This document shows positions 18,173 to 27,936 of a DNA stretch of 64,000 nucleotides, piece by piece. The position numbers and the translations under genes were made by a program. This DNA is from Acinetobacter lanii (GTDB lineage: Bacteria > Pseudomonadota > Gammaproteobacteria > Pseudomonadales > Moraxellaceae): NCBI RefSeq assembly GCF_011578285.1, contig NZ_CP049916.1:434001-498000 (forward strand), in the 5' to 3' direction. The notes under the pieces were generated by a model. That model was not told the DNA's origin. It was given only the letters and a program-made list of their open reading frames with translations, and did no database searches. Every line of letters starts with the position of its first letter. Positions within the stretch are counted from its first letter, which is position 1.

Positions 18173-18904
18173 TTACTTCTGTTGAATCGGAGTGATTTTA
18201 TCATCCAAGTCTTCTTGGTCTTTGGCTTTGTCCTTCACTCGATCTTTATTAAGATCTTTCAAAGTGACGATATCATCATCTTCATCAAAGCGTTCTGAGT
18301 TGGCCTTATTAAATATCGCGAGCAAATTCACGTTACCAATGATCACCATTTCAGTTTCACGTAATTCAGCATGATTGACATGGACTTTATTTAAAGTGTC
18401 CATAATCGAACGATTTTTGCCTAACCAACGATTTAAATCCAAATGCAACAATTCATCTTTGACTTTCAGCACGTCAAAGCGTTCTAAAATCATGCCCAGT
18501 GGGTCTTTGTGCAGAATTTTTTGATAAAAGAATAATGCTGATTTAACGGCCATTTTCATCCAAATGTTTGGATATTGCGCTTCCACGATTTCTGTATCAC
18601 TGATTTGTTCAAACACAATCAGTTGCATATCTTTGTTCATTTCCATTTGAATCAGTTTCAAATCGACAGACAAAATCAGGCGCATGCCTTTGACGTTTAA
18701 AGTCGCGTAAAGACGTAACCAATCATCATGCAAGTCGGCATGCAAGTCTTCAAGGATCGAGACGTTGTCGGTGACGAAACGCTTAAAGGTGGCATTGAGA
18801 AAAACTTGTGAGATGGGGATTTCACGCTCTTCTTCAATGAAGCCTTCAGCTTTTTGATAGACTTTACGGAACTGTCTAGCGATATTTGAAAATAACGTTG
18901 GCAT
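18173..18904 (-). CDS. Conserved protein of unknown function
   Basis: 243 residues, soluble, without signal peptide. The N-terminal part is charged; the middle has strand-like segments rich in Leu/Val/Ile (about 60-120); the C-terminal 30 residues are highly charged (Asp/Lys-rich) and probably disordered. No motif I recognise. ATG at 18904 is the only sensible start. Confidence 0.7.
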   Translation of the reverse strand: MPTLFSNIARQFRKVYQKAEGFIEEEREIPISQVFLNATFKRFVTDNVSILEDLHADLHDDWLRLYATLNVKGMRLILSVDLKLIQMEMNKDMQLIVFEQISDTEIVEAQYPNIWMKMAVKSALFFYQKILHKDPLGMILERFDVLKVKDELLHLDLNRWLGKNRSIMDTLNKVHVNHAELRETEMVIIGNVNLLAIFNKANSERFDEDDDIVTLKDLNKDRVKDKAKDQEDLDDKITPIQQK

Positions 18905-19135
18905 AAATGGAATTCCATATCATCTTGGTTTTGTTCGGCAGTAATCTTGCAAATTATTTTAAAATTATCTGCTTAAAGATTGCAGTTTAGCAAAATTCAA
19001 TGCACCATTTTCATGGTTTTAAAATTATGATTCTGAATGTATTAAGTGCATCACGATAGCTTTGCTTAATGTAAGAATAAACGTATTTTAGCGCAATGCA
19101 AAATTTTGCTTCGAGTGTTTTGTCGGATTAATGTC

Positions 19136-20017
19136 ATGATCAACAACAGCTTTCGCTCTCCAAGAACAGCGCATCCATGGTGGCAAGATCCACTTTTTGT
19201 GGCGGCGGTGGTTTTGGCATTGTTGATGCATGTGCTGTTTTTATCGCTGCAATTTGCGATGCCGCAAAACAGTGATGTGGCGAGTCAAGATATTGCAGTG
19301 ACGCTCCGCCCAAGTGTCGACAAAATTAAACAGGCAGATTTCCTGGCTCAAGCCGATCAGCAAGGCAGTGGCACCTTCCGTGAAGCTCATCGTATGTCTT
19401 CAGACATGCCTGCGCAAACTGATGATGTCAGTGCAGGGGAGCAACAGCTTGAGGCTTTGGAGCAAATCCAGCAGAAACGTGAACTTAAATTTGAAGAAAA
19501 AGTCTTGATGACCATGCTCAGTTGGCAAAAGCAAACAGAGCTCAGTGAGCGTAAAAAAGCCATGGAGGAATTGAACAGTCAATTCCAAGCCAAAGCTGCT
19601 ATGGTGGCGAGTTTAGAAGCGCAGTATTTAAAGAAACAACAAAATTTTAGTCGTCAGCAAAAAATCAAAACTATTGATGGTATTCAAGCCAAGCAAGATG
19701 CTGCCGCAGGGTATCTTGATAAATTCCGTGAAAAAGTCGAAGTCTATGGCAACCGCTATTATCCTGATTTGGCCAAACAACAACGTCTTTCGGGTGAAGT
19801 TCGTCTAATGGTGATTTTAAATGCATCAGGCGGTATTCGCGCGATTCGTTTGATTGAAAGTTCAGGTCATGCGATTTTAGATGAAGCAGCAAAAAATTCA
19901 GTCCGCCGTGGTGCACCTTTTGGGGCATTCGACGCCAAGATGAAAGATATATCTGAGCTTAGAATTGTGCGGACTTGGAAATTTGATCCTGCTGATGCTG
20001 AATTTGAAGTGCGCTGA
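19136..20017 (+). CDS. TonB/TolA-like energy-transducer protein
   Basis: About 293 residues from ATG 19136 (preferred to TTG 19106, as it gives a short basic N-terminus before the membrane helix). One membrane helix at about 20-40 is followed by a long charged coiled coil (about 100-190) and a C-terminal TonB-type domain (about 205-290) with a YYPxLA...GEVRLMVILNASGGI...SSGHxxLDEAA pattern. Unlike classic TonB there is no Pro-rich linker; the helical spacer is more like TolA. No exbB/exbD genes adjoin it. Confidence 0.8.
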   Translation: MINNSFRSPRTAHPWWQDPLFVAAVVLALLMHVLFLSLQFAMPQNSDVASQDIAVTLRPSVDKIKQADFLAQADQQGSGTFREAHRMSSDMPAQTDDVSAGEQQLEALEQIQQKRELKFEEKVLMTMLSWQKQTELSERKKAMEELNSQFQAKAAMVASLEAQYLKKQQNFSRQQKIKTIDGIQAKQDAAAGYLDKFREKVEVYGNRYYPDLAKQQRLSGEVRLMVILNASGGIRAIRLIESSGHAILDEAAKNSVRRGAPFGAFDAKMKDISELRIVRTWKFDPADAEFEVR

Positions 20018-20055
20018 TGGCTTTTAATTCTTTTAATGATTGTAGGCTGATGATT

Positions 20056-20367
20056 CTAATTGGTCGTTGATGCCTGATAGCTTCTCAGGATTTCGCAAAT
20101 CTCGACACTGAAATGGCTATACCATTTTTCCTTTCCTAATGTTTGAGCCAGCAAATGTTCTGCATCGAGATGCCATGCGTGAATATCATCTAAGCGATTC
20201 CAATAAGATAAAGCGATTTCACGCCCATCTTCACACAGACTTTCAAATTTTTCACAATGATAATCTGAAATCGCTTTTTCTCTGAGTTGTCGTGCCAGGA
20301 TATTGTATTCAGTATCTAATGTGTTAATTTAAGCTTGGAATATGACCACATACTGTTGGGATTGCAT
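20056..20367 (-). pseudogene. Antibiotic biosynthesis monooxygenase (ABM) family gene with in-frame stop
   Basis: Reading from ATG 20367, twelve codons are followed by TAA at 20329-20331 and then the same frame stays open for 90 more codons to the TAG at 20056-20058. The joined product (about 103 residues) is an ABM-family ferredoxin-like domain: a YVVIFQA first strand, LARQLREKA helix, ALSYWNRLDDIHAWH and AQTLGKEKWYSHF segments, and a final C-E-I-L-R-S-Y. The single nonsense codon most simply replaced a sense codon such as AAA or GAA. The start lies 3 bases beyond the stop of the mscS-like gene, so the two were probably co-transcribed. Small quinol-type monooxygenases of this family act without cofactors. 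Confidence 0.8.
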
Positions 20368-20370
20368 GAG

Positions 20371-21462
20371 CTATTTGGGCTGTTCAGACAGTAATTTCAT
20401 ATGCGGGAAAGGCACTTCAATTTGCGCATCTCTTAATGCTTCTTTAATCTGTTCCAATAGTTTTTCCTGAATACGGGGCAGGCGTTCCATTTGGTACGGC
20501 ATCAGCCAATAGCGCACAATCACGACAATGCCAGATTCAGCAAATTCATGCACATCAACACTCGGTGCAGGGCTTTTTAAATATTCATCTTCTTGATTGA
20601 GGCGATCTAGAATCACCATGCGTGCACGTTCAATATCTTCATGCAAAGCAACACGACAAAAACTTTCAAATCGCATTTTTTCATGCGCGGTCAAATTGGT
20701 GACTTCAGCATTGGCAACGGTGGAGTTCGGAATAATGATCAATAAATTGTCACGATTTCGAATTTGTGTGGTGCGTAATAAAATTTGAGTGATTTGTCCT
20801 TCAAATTTATTGATTCTGACCCAATCGCCAATTTGAAAAGGGCGTTCAATTAAAATGGTGATGCCCGCAATAAAGTTGGAGAGGGTGGATTGAGCGGCAA
20901 AACTGACCGCAATCCCGACAATCCCGAGACCGGCCATAATCGAAATAATGTTAAAGCCAAACTGCGCCATGATGGCCGCGATGCCAAGAATCACCAACAG
21001 TACTGAAATAATATTGCGTAGCAGCTGTTTTAAAGAATCATCGATATAAAAACGATCCAAAAAACGCATGGTGAGTTTAGTAAACAAGGTCCAAATAATA
21101 TAAAACAGCAGGGAAACAATGGCTGCCCTTGATACTGCTTGTAGCGAACTTTCTGAGACCCCAAATTGTGATAACACCGTAATGATAGACGCCAAAATCC
21201 AAAAAAACTGAATAGTGTTATTCAGCATATTGATCAAGATCGGGTTGCTATTGAAACGCCGAGCAACGCTATTCAGCACGATACTGAGACCTCGACCCAA
21301 AAGCCAAAATAGCCCAATAAGTAATGCTGAAATTAACAGTTTGCTCAATAGTGTTGCAGCGAGGACGTTCCAGTCTAAGTGATGTTCATCAGGCGCACCC
21401 ATACTCAGAAAAAGGCTACGTTTCAGGGAATTGAGGAACTCGTCAAAAAAATGTTCTAGCAT
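20371..21462 (-). CDS. Small-conductance mechanosensitive channel, MscS family
   Basis: 363 residues. Three membrane helices occupy the N-terminal half, with an A/G-rich pore helix in the GLGIVGIAVSFAAQSTLSNFIAG region (given here in parts as GLGIVG and SFAAQ) around residues 175-200, followed by the beta domain starting IERPFQIGDWVRI. This is the MscS core that opens on membrane tension to release solutes after hypo-osmotic shock. It is followed almost directly by the broken ABM gene. Confidence 0.93.
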   Translation of the reverse strand: MLEHFFDEFLNSLKRSLFLSMGAPDEHHLDWNVLAATLLSKLLISALLIGLFWLLGRGLSIVLNSVARRFNSNPILINMLNNTIQFFWILASIITVLSQFGVSESSLQAVSRAAIVSLLFYIIWTLFTKLTMRFLDRFYIDDSLKQLLRNIISVLLVILGIAAIMAQFGFNIISIMAGLGIVGIAVSFAAQSTLSNFIAGITILIERPFQIGDWVRINKFEGQITQILLRTTQIRNRDNLLIIIPNSTVANAEVTNLTAHEKMRFESFCRVALHEDIERARMVILDRLNQEDEYLKSPAPSVDVHEFAESGIVVIVRYWLMPYQMERLPRIQEKLLEQIKEALRDAQIEVPFPHMKLLSEQPK

Positions 21463-21601
21463 TATTGTTGTGTCACATCGTGAGATCGAGATTGGATACT
21501 CAAATTAGCATAGCCCAGCCTCAACAGGGAAGACATCATGTCTTTTGCTTAAATTTGCCTATAAATCCCTACTGAAGATGTTAATGGGTCTTAAGCACAA
21601 T

Positions 21602-21627
21602 AAAAAAGCGAGCCGAAGCTCGCTTTT
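21602..21627 (-). terminator. Bidirectional hairpin terminator between ybeY and the mscS-like gene
   Basis: GCGAGC-CGAA-GCTCGC stem with A6 and T4. On the minus strand it follows ybeY. Confidence 0.75.
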
Positions 21628-21725
21628 AATGACTTAATTTTTAACGACTCAATCTTTTAAACACTCAACCTGTGAATGATTGAATCTTTTCATGGCAAGT
21701 TAGCCGATGCTTGCATCGAAAAATT

Positions 21726-22208
21726 TTAGTCTTGCTCAGTATAAGGATTGTCAAAACCCAACTTGGCTAAGATTTCAATTTCAAGTGCTTCCATTTCTTC
21801 AGCATCTTCATCTGAGGTTTCATGGTCATAACCCATCAAATGCAGCGTGCCATGCACCAACATATGGGTGAAATGTTCAATCGGAGTTTTGCTTTGCTCA
21901 ATGGCTTCTTGTAATACCACAGGAATACAAATCACCAAATCCCCAATCGGGAAGCTGTCGAGGACAGCCGCCATTTCATCGGGCAAGTCACTTGGGAAAG
22001 ACAACACATTGGTCGGTTTGTCTTTAGCGCGGTATTCCAAATTGAGTTTATGGCTTTCGTCCACATCCACACAGGCAATACCAATCTCGCAATTACTTTG
22101 AGTGTCGATATGGCGTAGGGTGGTTTCAATGACTTTTTTCAAATACGCACGTTTGAGCACCAATTCAGGTGCTTCAAACGATTGTTGTAAAGAGAGGCTA
22201 AGTTTCAA
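21726..22208 (-). CDS. ybeY: Endoribonuclease YbeY
   Basis: 160 residues with the zinc motif H-x3-H-x5-H (His119, His123, His129) in [12 protein letters not shown]. YbeY is needed for 16S rRNA 3'-end maturation and ribosome quality control. It is the third gene of the conserved miaB-phoH-ybeY group and lies 19 bases after phoH. Confidence 0.95.
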   Translation of the reverse strand: MKLSLSLQQSFEAPELVLKRAYLKKVIETTLRHIDTQSNCEIGIACVDVDESHKLNLEYRAKDKPTNVLSFPSDLPDEMAAVLDSFPIGDLVICIPVVLQEAIEQSKTPIEHFTHMLVHGTLHLMGYDHETSDEDAEEMEALEIEILAKLGFDNPYTEQD

Positions 22209-22227
22209 GACTTGTCCTTAAACAGAT

Positions 22228-23340
22228 TTAATCCTGCGCAGTGTGCTCAAGACTGTTTTCACCATCGTGTTGAGCATCAGCAGCAGAATCATTGGCTTGA
22301 ATTAACGCGTCTTGACGGGCTTTACGTTCAGCACGTGCTTCAGCAGTTAATCGGTGTTGTTCACTGTCCCAGCCTTCGTAGGCTTCAACAATTTTTTGTA
22401 CCAAATGGTGACGAACCACATCACGTGAATGGAAGCGGGTAATGTGAATTTCTTTGACTTTTTCAAGTACACGTAATGAATGTGCGAGACCCGACTGTTG
22501 ACCACGTGGCAAATCCACCTGAGTGATATCACCAGTAATCACAGCACGAGAACCAAAACCTAAACGGGTCAGGAACATTTTCATTTGTTCAGGTGTGGTG
22601 TTTTGCGCTTCATCTAAAATCACGAAAGAATGATTGAGGGTACGACCACGCATATAGGCGAGGGGCGCAACTTCAATAATCTGACGTTCAATCAGTTTCG
22701 CCACTTTTTCAAAGCCGAGCATTTCATACAAGGCATCGTATAAAGGACGTAAATAAGGATCGATCTTTTGACTCAAATCCCCCGGTAAGAAACCAAGTTT
22801 TTCGCCGGCTTCCACCGCAGGACGCACTAAAAGAATCCGTTGAATCTCATTACGCTCCAACATATCGACGGCGGCTGCCACGGCAAGATAGGTTTTACCT
22901 GTTCCTGCAGGACCGATCCCGAAAGAAATGTCACTTTGTAAAATACGCTGTACATAACGTTTTTGGTTGGCACCGCGTGGATTGATCCGACCCTTACGGG
23001 TTTGCAACCACACATCGTCCAAACCGGTATGCTCGTTATCAGACAGATCTTCTTGTAGCTCACGATCGGTCTGACTGCCTTGAATCAGTAAATGAATCAT
23101 GTCGGCACTGATTTGAGAGGATATCTCGGCTTCTGCATGCAGTCGCTGTAACAGACTTTCCGCTCTCTCCACTTCATCTATTCCACCGTCGATATAAAAG
23201 CTATCACCACGATGGGCTATTTTGACATCTAAACGTTGTTCGATTTGTTTCAAGTGACCGTTATACGCACCGAGCATGCTTTGTAAACGATCCATTGAAA
23301 TCCCGGGAAAAGCCACTGTACGTCGAATCGCTGCAGTCAA
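22228..23340 (-). CDS. ybeZ: PhoH-family ATPase (YbeZ)
   Basis: 370 residues with a Walker A motif GPAGTGKT at 143-150 and a Walker B LDEAQ near 240. The N-terminal 80 residues form the KH-like domain usual for YbeZ. It partners YbeY in rRNA processing. TTG at 23340 is the likely start: AAGGA precedes it by 9 bases, and the sequence has no ATG alternative of similar quality. The C-terminal 35 residues are polar and probably disordered. Confidence 0.93.
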   Translation of the reverse strand: MTAAIRRTVAFPGISMDRLQSMLGAYNGHLKQIEQRLDVKIAHRGDSFYIDGGIDEVERAESLLQRLHAEAEISSQISADMIHLLIQGSQTDRELQEDLSDNEHTGLDDVWLQTRKGRINPRGANQKRYVQRILQSDISFGIGPAGTGKTYLAVAAAVDMLERNEIQRILLVRPAVEAGEKLGFLPGDLSQKIDPYLRPLYDALYEMLGFEKVAKLIERQIIEVAPLAYMRGRTLNHSFVILDEAQNTTPEQMKMFLTRLGFGSRAVITGDITQVDLPRGQQSGLAHSLRVLEKVKEIHITRFHSRDVVRHHLVQKIVEAYEGWDSEQHRLTAEARAERKARQDALIQANDSAADAQHDGENSLEHTAQD

Positions 23341-23379
23341 GAGATATCCTTTTGGGTCAGTTAAATCTATACCCTTACA

Positions 23380-24837
23380 TTACGCCACGTCAGGTTCAAG
23401 ATTCAAGAGTTCGCCGTAAACTAAATTCAAAGTTTTAATTTCAGTAATCTCGATCTCGGCAAAACGTCCTAACCATGATGCATCCCCAATAAAGGTCACA
23501 TAACGAGTGTTGTCAGCTGTACCGACCAATAGATTTGGATCTTTATCAGAGACTTTCTCAATCAATACACGTTGAATGGTGCCGAGCATCGCATCTGTTT
23601 TATCGATACTTGAGCGTTTAATCCATTTTTGGACTTTAGCAAGACGTTCTTTTTTCACTTCTTCCGGAATCGTATCTTCCAATTCAGCAGCAGGTGTCCC
23701 TGGGCGTTTTGAATAGATAAAGCTGTAAGAATGATCGAAGTCTAAATCTTGAATAAACTGATAGGTCTCTTCGAAATGCGCATCAGTTTCACCTGGGAAA
23801 CCAATAATAAAGTCAGATGACAAATGCATGTCAGGACGCACTGCACGTAACTTTTTAATTTTATCGATATAGACATCAATGGTGTGGTTACGCTTCATCG
23901 CTTGAAGGACGTCATTTGAACCGCTTTGAACCGGTAAATGCAAATGCGACACCATTTGGGGTAAGTCACGATAGCATTCAATCAAGTCATCGTTAAATTC
24001 AAGCGGGTGAGAGGTGGTATAACGTAAACGGCCAATCCCTGGGATTTCAGCCACTAAACGGAGTAAATCTGCAAAGGTACAAATCTCACCTTCAAAGGTT
24101 TCACCACGGTAGCCATTCACGTTTTGACCGAGTAATGAAATTTCACGCACGCCTTTTTCAGCCAAACCTGCAATTTCAGCCAATACGTCATCGAGTGGGC
24201 GAGAAACTTCTTCACCACGCGTATATGGAACCACGCAGAATGAACAATATTTCGAACAGCCTTCCATAATTGAAACAAAAGCTTTATAGCCTTCAACACG
24301 CGGTTCAGGCAGGAAGTCGAATTTTTCAATGTCTGGGAATGAAATATCGACCAGTTTAATTTTATCTTTTTTTGGTTTCTCCACTTGGTCGAAATGTTGA
24401 TCCAACATTTGCGGTAAACGGTGCAAGGTTTGTGGACCAAAAATCATATCGACATAGTTGGCACGTTTTTGAATGTTATCGCCTTCTTGCGACGCCACAC
24501 AGCCACCGACACCAATAATCAAGTCTGGATTTTTTTCTTTCAGTTTGCGCCAGCGACCCAATTCAGAGAACACTTTTTCTTGTGCTTTTTCACGAATCGA
24601 ACAGGTGTTCATGAGTAAAATGTCGGCGTCTTTCGGGTCTTTGGTCAGCACATAACCGTGAGAATCACCCAATAAATCTGCCATACGATGACTGTCATAC
24701 TCATTCATCTGACACCCTTGCGTCTCGATATACAGTTTTTTCACTGTTCCATCGATGGCTGGGGTGTGCTGTGGCTGGGTAACAGTGTTTTCTGAGGCAG
24801 CTTGGGCACTATTGGGAATGAAGGTTTCAACCGTCAT
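23380..24837 (-). CDS. miaB: tRNA-2-methylthio-N6-dimethylallyladenosine synthase MiaB
   Basis: 485 residues, slightly longer than usual owing to an N-terminal extension of about 30. The radical-SAM cluster cysteines are Cys194, Cys198 and Cys201 (CSKYCSFC); the second cluster is held by Cys42, Cys79 and Cys113. A TRAM domain closes the C-terminus. The enzyme adds the 2-methylthio group to i6A37 of tRNAs reading UNN codons. First gene of miaB-phoH-ybeY. Confidence 0.96.
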   Translation of the reverse strand: MTVETFIPNSAQAASENTVTQPQHTPAIDGTVKKLYIETQGCQMNEYDSHRMADLLGDSHGYVLTKDPKDADILLMNTCSIREKAQEKVFSELGRWRKLKEKNPDLIIGVGGCVASQEGDNIQKRANYVDMIFGPQTLHRLPQMLDQHFDQVEKPKKDKIKLVDISFPDIEKFDFLPEPRVEGYKAFVSIMEGCSKYCSFCVVPYTRGEEVSRPLDDVLAEIAGLAEKGVREISLLGQNVNGYRGETFEGEICTFADLLRLVAEIPGIGRLRYTTSHPLEFNDDLIECYRDLPQMVSHLHLPVQSGSNDVLQAMKRNHTIDVYIDKIKKLRAVRPDMHLSSDFIIGFPGETDAHFEETYQFIQDLDFDHSYSFIYSKRPGTPAAELEDTIPEEVKKERLAKVQKWIKRSSIDKTDAMLGTIQRVLIEKVSDKDPNLLVGTADNTRYVTFIGDASWLGRFAEIEITEIKTLNLVYGELLNLEPDVA

Positions 24838-25145
24838 GAAGGCGTTTATCCTATATAAAGGGAAATTAAATTGGGGAACTGAAGCTCAATCGAACTTCAA
24901 TAAAGCCGAATATTTTACAGTATTTATGACAAAGGGATGAAAAAATAAATATAGCCTGTTATTTCACCCTAATTGTGTGAAAAATGGTATAAATTAATAG
25001 AATCGAATCAGCAATTTACATAACAGAACAATACATTGTCGTTTGAGTAATTAAACTACAGTGAAAGATTGCAACACGCATTAAAACAGATAAAGATGCG
25101 CGTTCAGAAACAAGCAATACACAAAAAGAGTTGAGAGTAAAAAGC
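24838..25145. other. Divergent intergenic region between miaB and slt
   Basis: 308 AT-rich bases carrying the outward promoters of miaB and slt. A TTTCAC...GTGAAA inverted repeat lies at about 24963-24983. I see no gene and no promoter pair good enough to mark. Confidence 0.4.
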
Positions 25146-27104
25146 GTGTCGAAAAAATCATTGAAGCATCACCCTTTAACCCCCTATGTTTTGGGCTTCA
25201 TTGCTTTATCTAGCTTACCTGTAGCACAGGCAGCAGAAGAGCAGTTTAATGATGCTTTGCGCGTAGCCAATTCTGGCAATGTCTCCCAGCTCGAACAATA
25301 TCGTATCGCGATGCAAAATGATGCGTTAGGTTATTACCCAGAATACTGGGCTTTAAATTCAAATTTGGGTTTTCAGTCACCCAGTAGTATTACCAGCTTT
25401 GCACAGCGCTATCCGCAATCAGCTATGGCGGAAAAATTGGCAGCCGACTATGTGGAAGAAAAAGTCAAACAAGCAGACTTTGCTAGTGCACAGCCAGTGA
25501 TTCAATATGTCACCAATCCTGACCAAGCTGAAACCTGTGCTGTGGCGCAAGTACGTGCCAAATCCGGTGATCCGCTGGTCTATGCAGAATATAAAGACAT
25601 TTGGTTTAAAACCGAAAGTCAGCCTGAGTCGTGTAATGGTCTAGGTCGTTTAATGATGTCGAGTCCACTGATGACCACATCAGATCGTCAGCAACGACTC
25701 TATGCACAGTTACGTGCAGGTCAATCAGGATTGGCTGTGAGTACAGCGCAAACGATAGGTGTGACCTTGTCGTTGTCACAACTGAATCAGATTCAGGCCA
25801 ATCCACTGAACTATCTATGGTCAGCGCCTAAAGCCAATGCCACTGACTATGCTTATCTGATTTTTGCTTTGGGTCGGGCAGCCAATACTGATTTAACTTC
25901 CGCATTACAGACCGTGCCGAAATTGGTGCAAGGTGTTCCTGCGGATATTCAAAAATATTTATACCGTACCGTGGCCTACATTGGTGGTACAACGGTAATG
26001 AAAAACAACTTTAACCGTGAAGTGCTGAATAGTTTTGATGCCAGCTATGGAGTGCCTTTTACCCCAGAAGAAGCAGAAATTTATGCTCGTCAAGCGGTAC
26101 GGTTTGGCGCATGGGAAAGTGTCATTCGAGCGATCGACAGTATGACGGTCTCGCAAAAACAAGAAGACCGTTGGCAGTATTGGTTGGCACGTGCATCTGA
26201 AAATCGCAGTGACAAAGCCTCACAACAAGCGGCGAAAAGTATTTACCAACGACTTGCTGCTGCGGGCGATGAGTATCATCATCTGTTGGCCAAAGATCAT
26301 TTGGGAGTTCGCTATAACGAAGGTCAACAAAAAACACAGCCGAGCTCTAGTGATTTACAACGCTTAAATCAAGATATTCATTTCCGCCGTGCATTTACCT
26401 TAAAAAATATCAATGCAGCGGACAGCTATATTAACCGTGAGTGGAATTGGGCTGTCCGTCAGGCCTATTTGAAAAAAGATGATGGTCTTTTATTGGCGGC
26501 AGCAAAACGTGCAACCGATATGGGTTGGTACGACCGTGCTATCTATGCAGCAGATCGCACCGTGTCTAAACACAACTATGAATACCGTTATCCGACACCA
26601 CACCGTAATTTAGTGGTCAGTCACAGTCAGAATGCCGGGATTGATCCCTCTTGGGCCTATGGTTTGATGCGCCAAGAAAGTCGTTTTGTTTCCCATGCCC
26701 GGTCGCATGTTGGAGCAGGGGGCTTGATGCAAATCATGCCTGATACTGCAAAACTGGTGGCACGTAAAATGGGTGAAACTTATAATCCCGCAGCCTTGAC
26801 CGATACCAATACCAATATTCGTTATGGCACCTATTATCTGTCGACCATTCAGAGCCAATTGAGCAATAGTCCAGTGCTCGCAACCGCAGGTTATAACGCA
26901 GGGCCAAACCGCGCGCGCCGTTGGCAACCGGAATTTCAAAGCATTTCGGCAGATCAATACACTGAATCGATTCCTTTGAATGAAACTCGAGATTACGTCA
27001 AAAAAGTCATGACCAATGCCGCGCATTACGGAATTTTACTGGGACAGGGGCCACAAGCCATTGAAAGCCGAATGCCAACCATTCCAATCCGTAGTACCCC
27101 TTAA
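25146..27104 (+). CDS. slt: Soluble lytic murein transglycosylase
   Basis: About 652 residues: signal peptide (to about residue 29, VAQA), a long alpha-superhelical region built of TPR-like helices, and the C-terminal SLT domain near 490-620 with the catalytic glutamate in MRQESRF, plus GLMQIMP and AGYNAGP. The enzyme cleaves the MurNAc-GlcNAc bond to give 1,6-anhydromuropeptides in the periplasm. GTG 25146 is preferred over TTG 25131, because GAGAG sits 8 bases before it. Confidence 0.93.
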   Translation: MSKKSLKHHPLTPYVLGFIALSSLPVAQAAEEQFNDALRVANSGNVSQLEQYRIAMQNDALGYYPEYWALNSNLGFQSPSSITSFAQRYPQSAMAEKLAADYVEEKVKQADFASAQPVIQYVTNPDQAETCAVAQVRAKSGDPLVYAEYKDIWFKTESQPESCNGLGRLMMSSPLMTTSDRQQRLYAQLRAGQSGLAVSTAQTIGVTLSLSQLNQIQANPLNYLWSAPKANATDYAYLIFALGRAANTDLTSALQTVPKLVQGVPADIQKYLYRTVAYIGGTTVMKNNFNREVLNSFDASYGVPFTPEEAEIYARQAVRFGAWESVIRAIDSMTVSQKQEDRWQYWLARASENRSDKASQQAAKSIYQRLAAAGDEYHHLLAKDHLGVRYNEGQQKTQPSSSDLQRLNQDIHFRRAFTLKNINAADSYINREWNWAVRQAYLKKDDGLLLAAAKRATDMGWYDRAIYAADRTVSKHNYEYRYPTPHRNLVVSHSQNAGIDPSWAYGLMRQESRFVSHARSHVGAGGLMQIMPDTAKLVARKMGETYNPAALTDTNTNIRYGTYYLSTIQSQLSNSPVLATAGYNAGPNRARRWQPEFQSISADQYTESIPLNETRDYVKKVMTNAAHYGILLGQGPQAIESRMPTIPIRSTP

Positions 27105-27145
27105 TTCTATCTGCTCTCTCTTTGTTTAGGATTTGATGGCTTGCA

Positions 27146-27808
27146 ATGAAACCTCTCCGCCTTCATCGCTCTTTAGCTCATGGCATGGCACTTACCTTAG
27201 TCAATGTCGGATGCACTTTGCCGATTGCGCAGAGCATTGCTGCGCCTGTGGGTTTGCAAGGTTATGTAATGCAAGTGCAAATGACGCCAGCTGTGTGTTC
27301 ACTGGACACCAGTAAGAAAAAGCAACGTAAGTGCCTAGAAGGGTATTCACTCACAATTACTGGACTGATTCCAGAAACTACACAGCAACATTGCAATACC
27401 ACTACGTCACCGAATTTATCACCATTACAAGATAAGGTGGTGGCACGTGTTATGCCCGATGAAAATGCGAGAAATCGTTTATGGTATGGCATCGGGGGGT
27501 GTACAGGACTCACCGCAAGTCAGTACTTTAGAGATATTATCAATAAAGCCGACAAGCTTAAAATTCCGACAGACTTAACCGGCGTAGAAAACAAATTCGT
27601 GCAGCTGAATACGCTGAAGAGTCAGTTTTTAAAATTAAATCCCAATATGCACAGAGAAAGTATACGATTTATATGCCAAAACTCAGGTAAAACAACGCTT
27701 TTGACTGGAATTCAGATCTGTTATAAGACCAATGGTTTGTACAAACAATGCTCAAGCCAGGTGCTTTCAAATTGCCCAAATCACTTCTATATCAAGGGCT
27801 CTTACTGA
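27146..27808 (+). CDS. RNase T2-family homologue lacking catalytic histidines
   Basis: 220 residues with a signal peptide (about 1-33). The fold match to RNase T2/RNase I is clear: an M-T-P-A-V-C-S strand, the CAS1 region as LTITGLIP (69-76, family LxxHGLWP), the CAS2 region as LWYGIGGC followed by SQYF (112-128, family ExxKHGxC...YF), many cysteines, and a final C...F-x-I-K-G-S-Y. Thr72 stands where the first catalytic His belongs, and the second His and the Lys are also replaced. So it should not cleave RNA by the known mechanism. A good AGGA site sits before ATG 27136 in a different frame; for ATG 27146 that site is 14 bases away. Function is unknown, perhaps RNA binding or inhibition. Confidence 0.75.
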   Translation: MKPLRLHRSLAHGMALTLVNVGCTLPIAQSIAAPVGLQGYVMQVQMTPAVCSLDTSKKKQRKCLEGYSLTITGLIPETTQQHCNTTTSPNLSPLQDKVVARVMPDENARNRLWYGIGGCTGLTASQYFRDIINKADKLKIPTDLTGVENKFVQLNTLKSQFLKLNPNMHRESIRFICQNSGKTTLLTGIQICYKTNGLYKQCSSQVLSNCPNHFYIKGSY

Positions 27809-27856
27809 TTGTTTTTGACACAATTTATATGTATTTCCTATTAGACTTTTGTGGAA

Positions 27857-27870
27857 GGGATATGCATCCC
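27857..27870. promoter_or_regulatory. Short palindrome upstream of mdh
   Basis: GGGAT-ATGC-ATCCC dyad, 3 bases before the larger palindrome at 27873-27895. Confidence 0.3.
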
Positions 27871-27872
27871 AA

Positions 27873-27895
27873 GAATGATTGGAGTACAATCATTC
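27873..27895. promoter_or_regulatory. Palindromic operator candidate overlapping the mdh promoter
   Basis: GAATGATTG-GAGTA-CAATCATTC: perfect 9-base arms around a 5-base centre. A possible mdh promoter, -35 TTGGAG (27879-27884) and -10 TATGAT (27901-27906) with a 16-base spacer, would place the -35 inside the palindrome. No T-run follows, so terminator function is unlikely. Confidence 0.45.
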
Positions 27896-27911
27896 GCGTT
27901 TATGATTATTA

Positions 27912-27936
27912 GGTTAAATGGATTAACTATTTAACC
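27912..27936 (+). promoter_or_regulatory. Inverted repeat at the expected mdh transcript 5' end
   Basis: GGTTAAAT-N9-ATTTAACC with 8-base arms, starting 6 bases after the proposed -10. It would form a hairpin at the 5' end of the mRNA or serve as a second operator. Confidence 0.35.

Noticed and set aside
20329..20331. Recoding of the TAA in the monooxygenase gene
   Set aside because: No selenocysteine (TGA) or pyrrolysine (TAG) context and no slippery sequence; a plain nonsense mutation is simpler.
27136..27315. Alternative small gene from ATG 27136 with a good AGGA site
   Set aside because: It is out of frame with the RNase T2-like gene, gives a Cys/Ser-rich product with no signal or homology; the other frame encodes a proper signal peptide.
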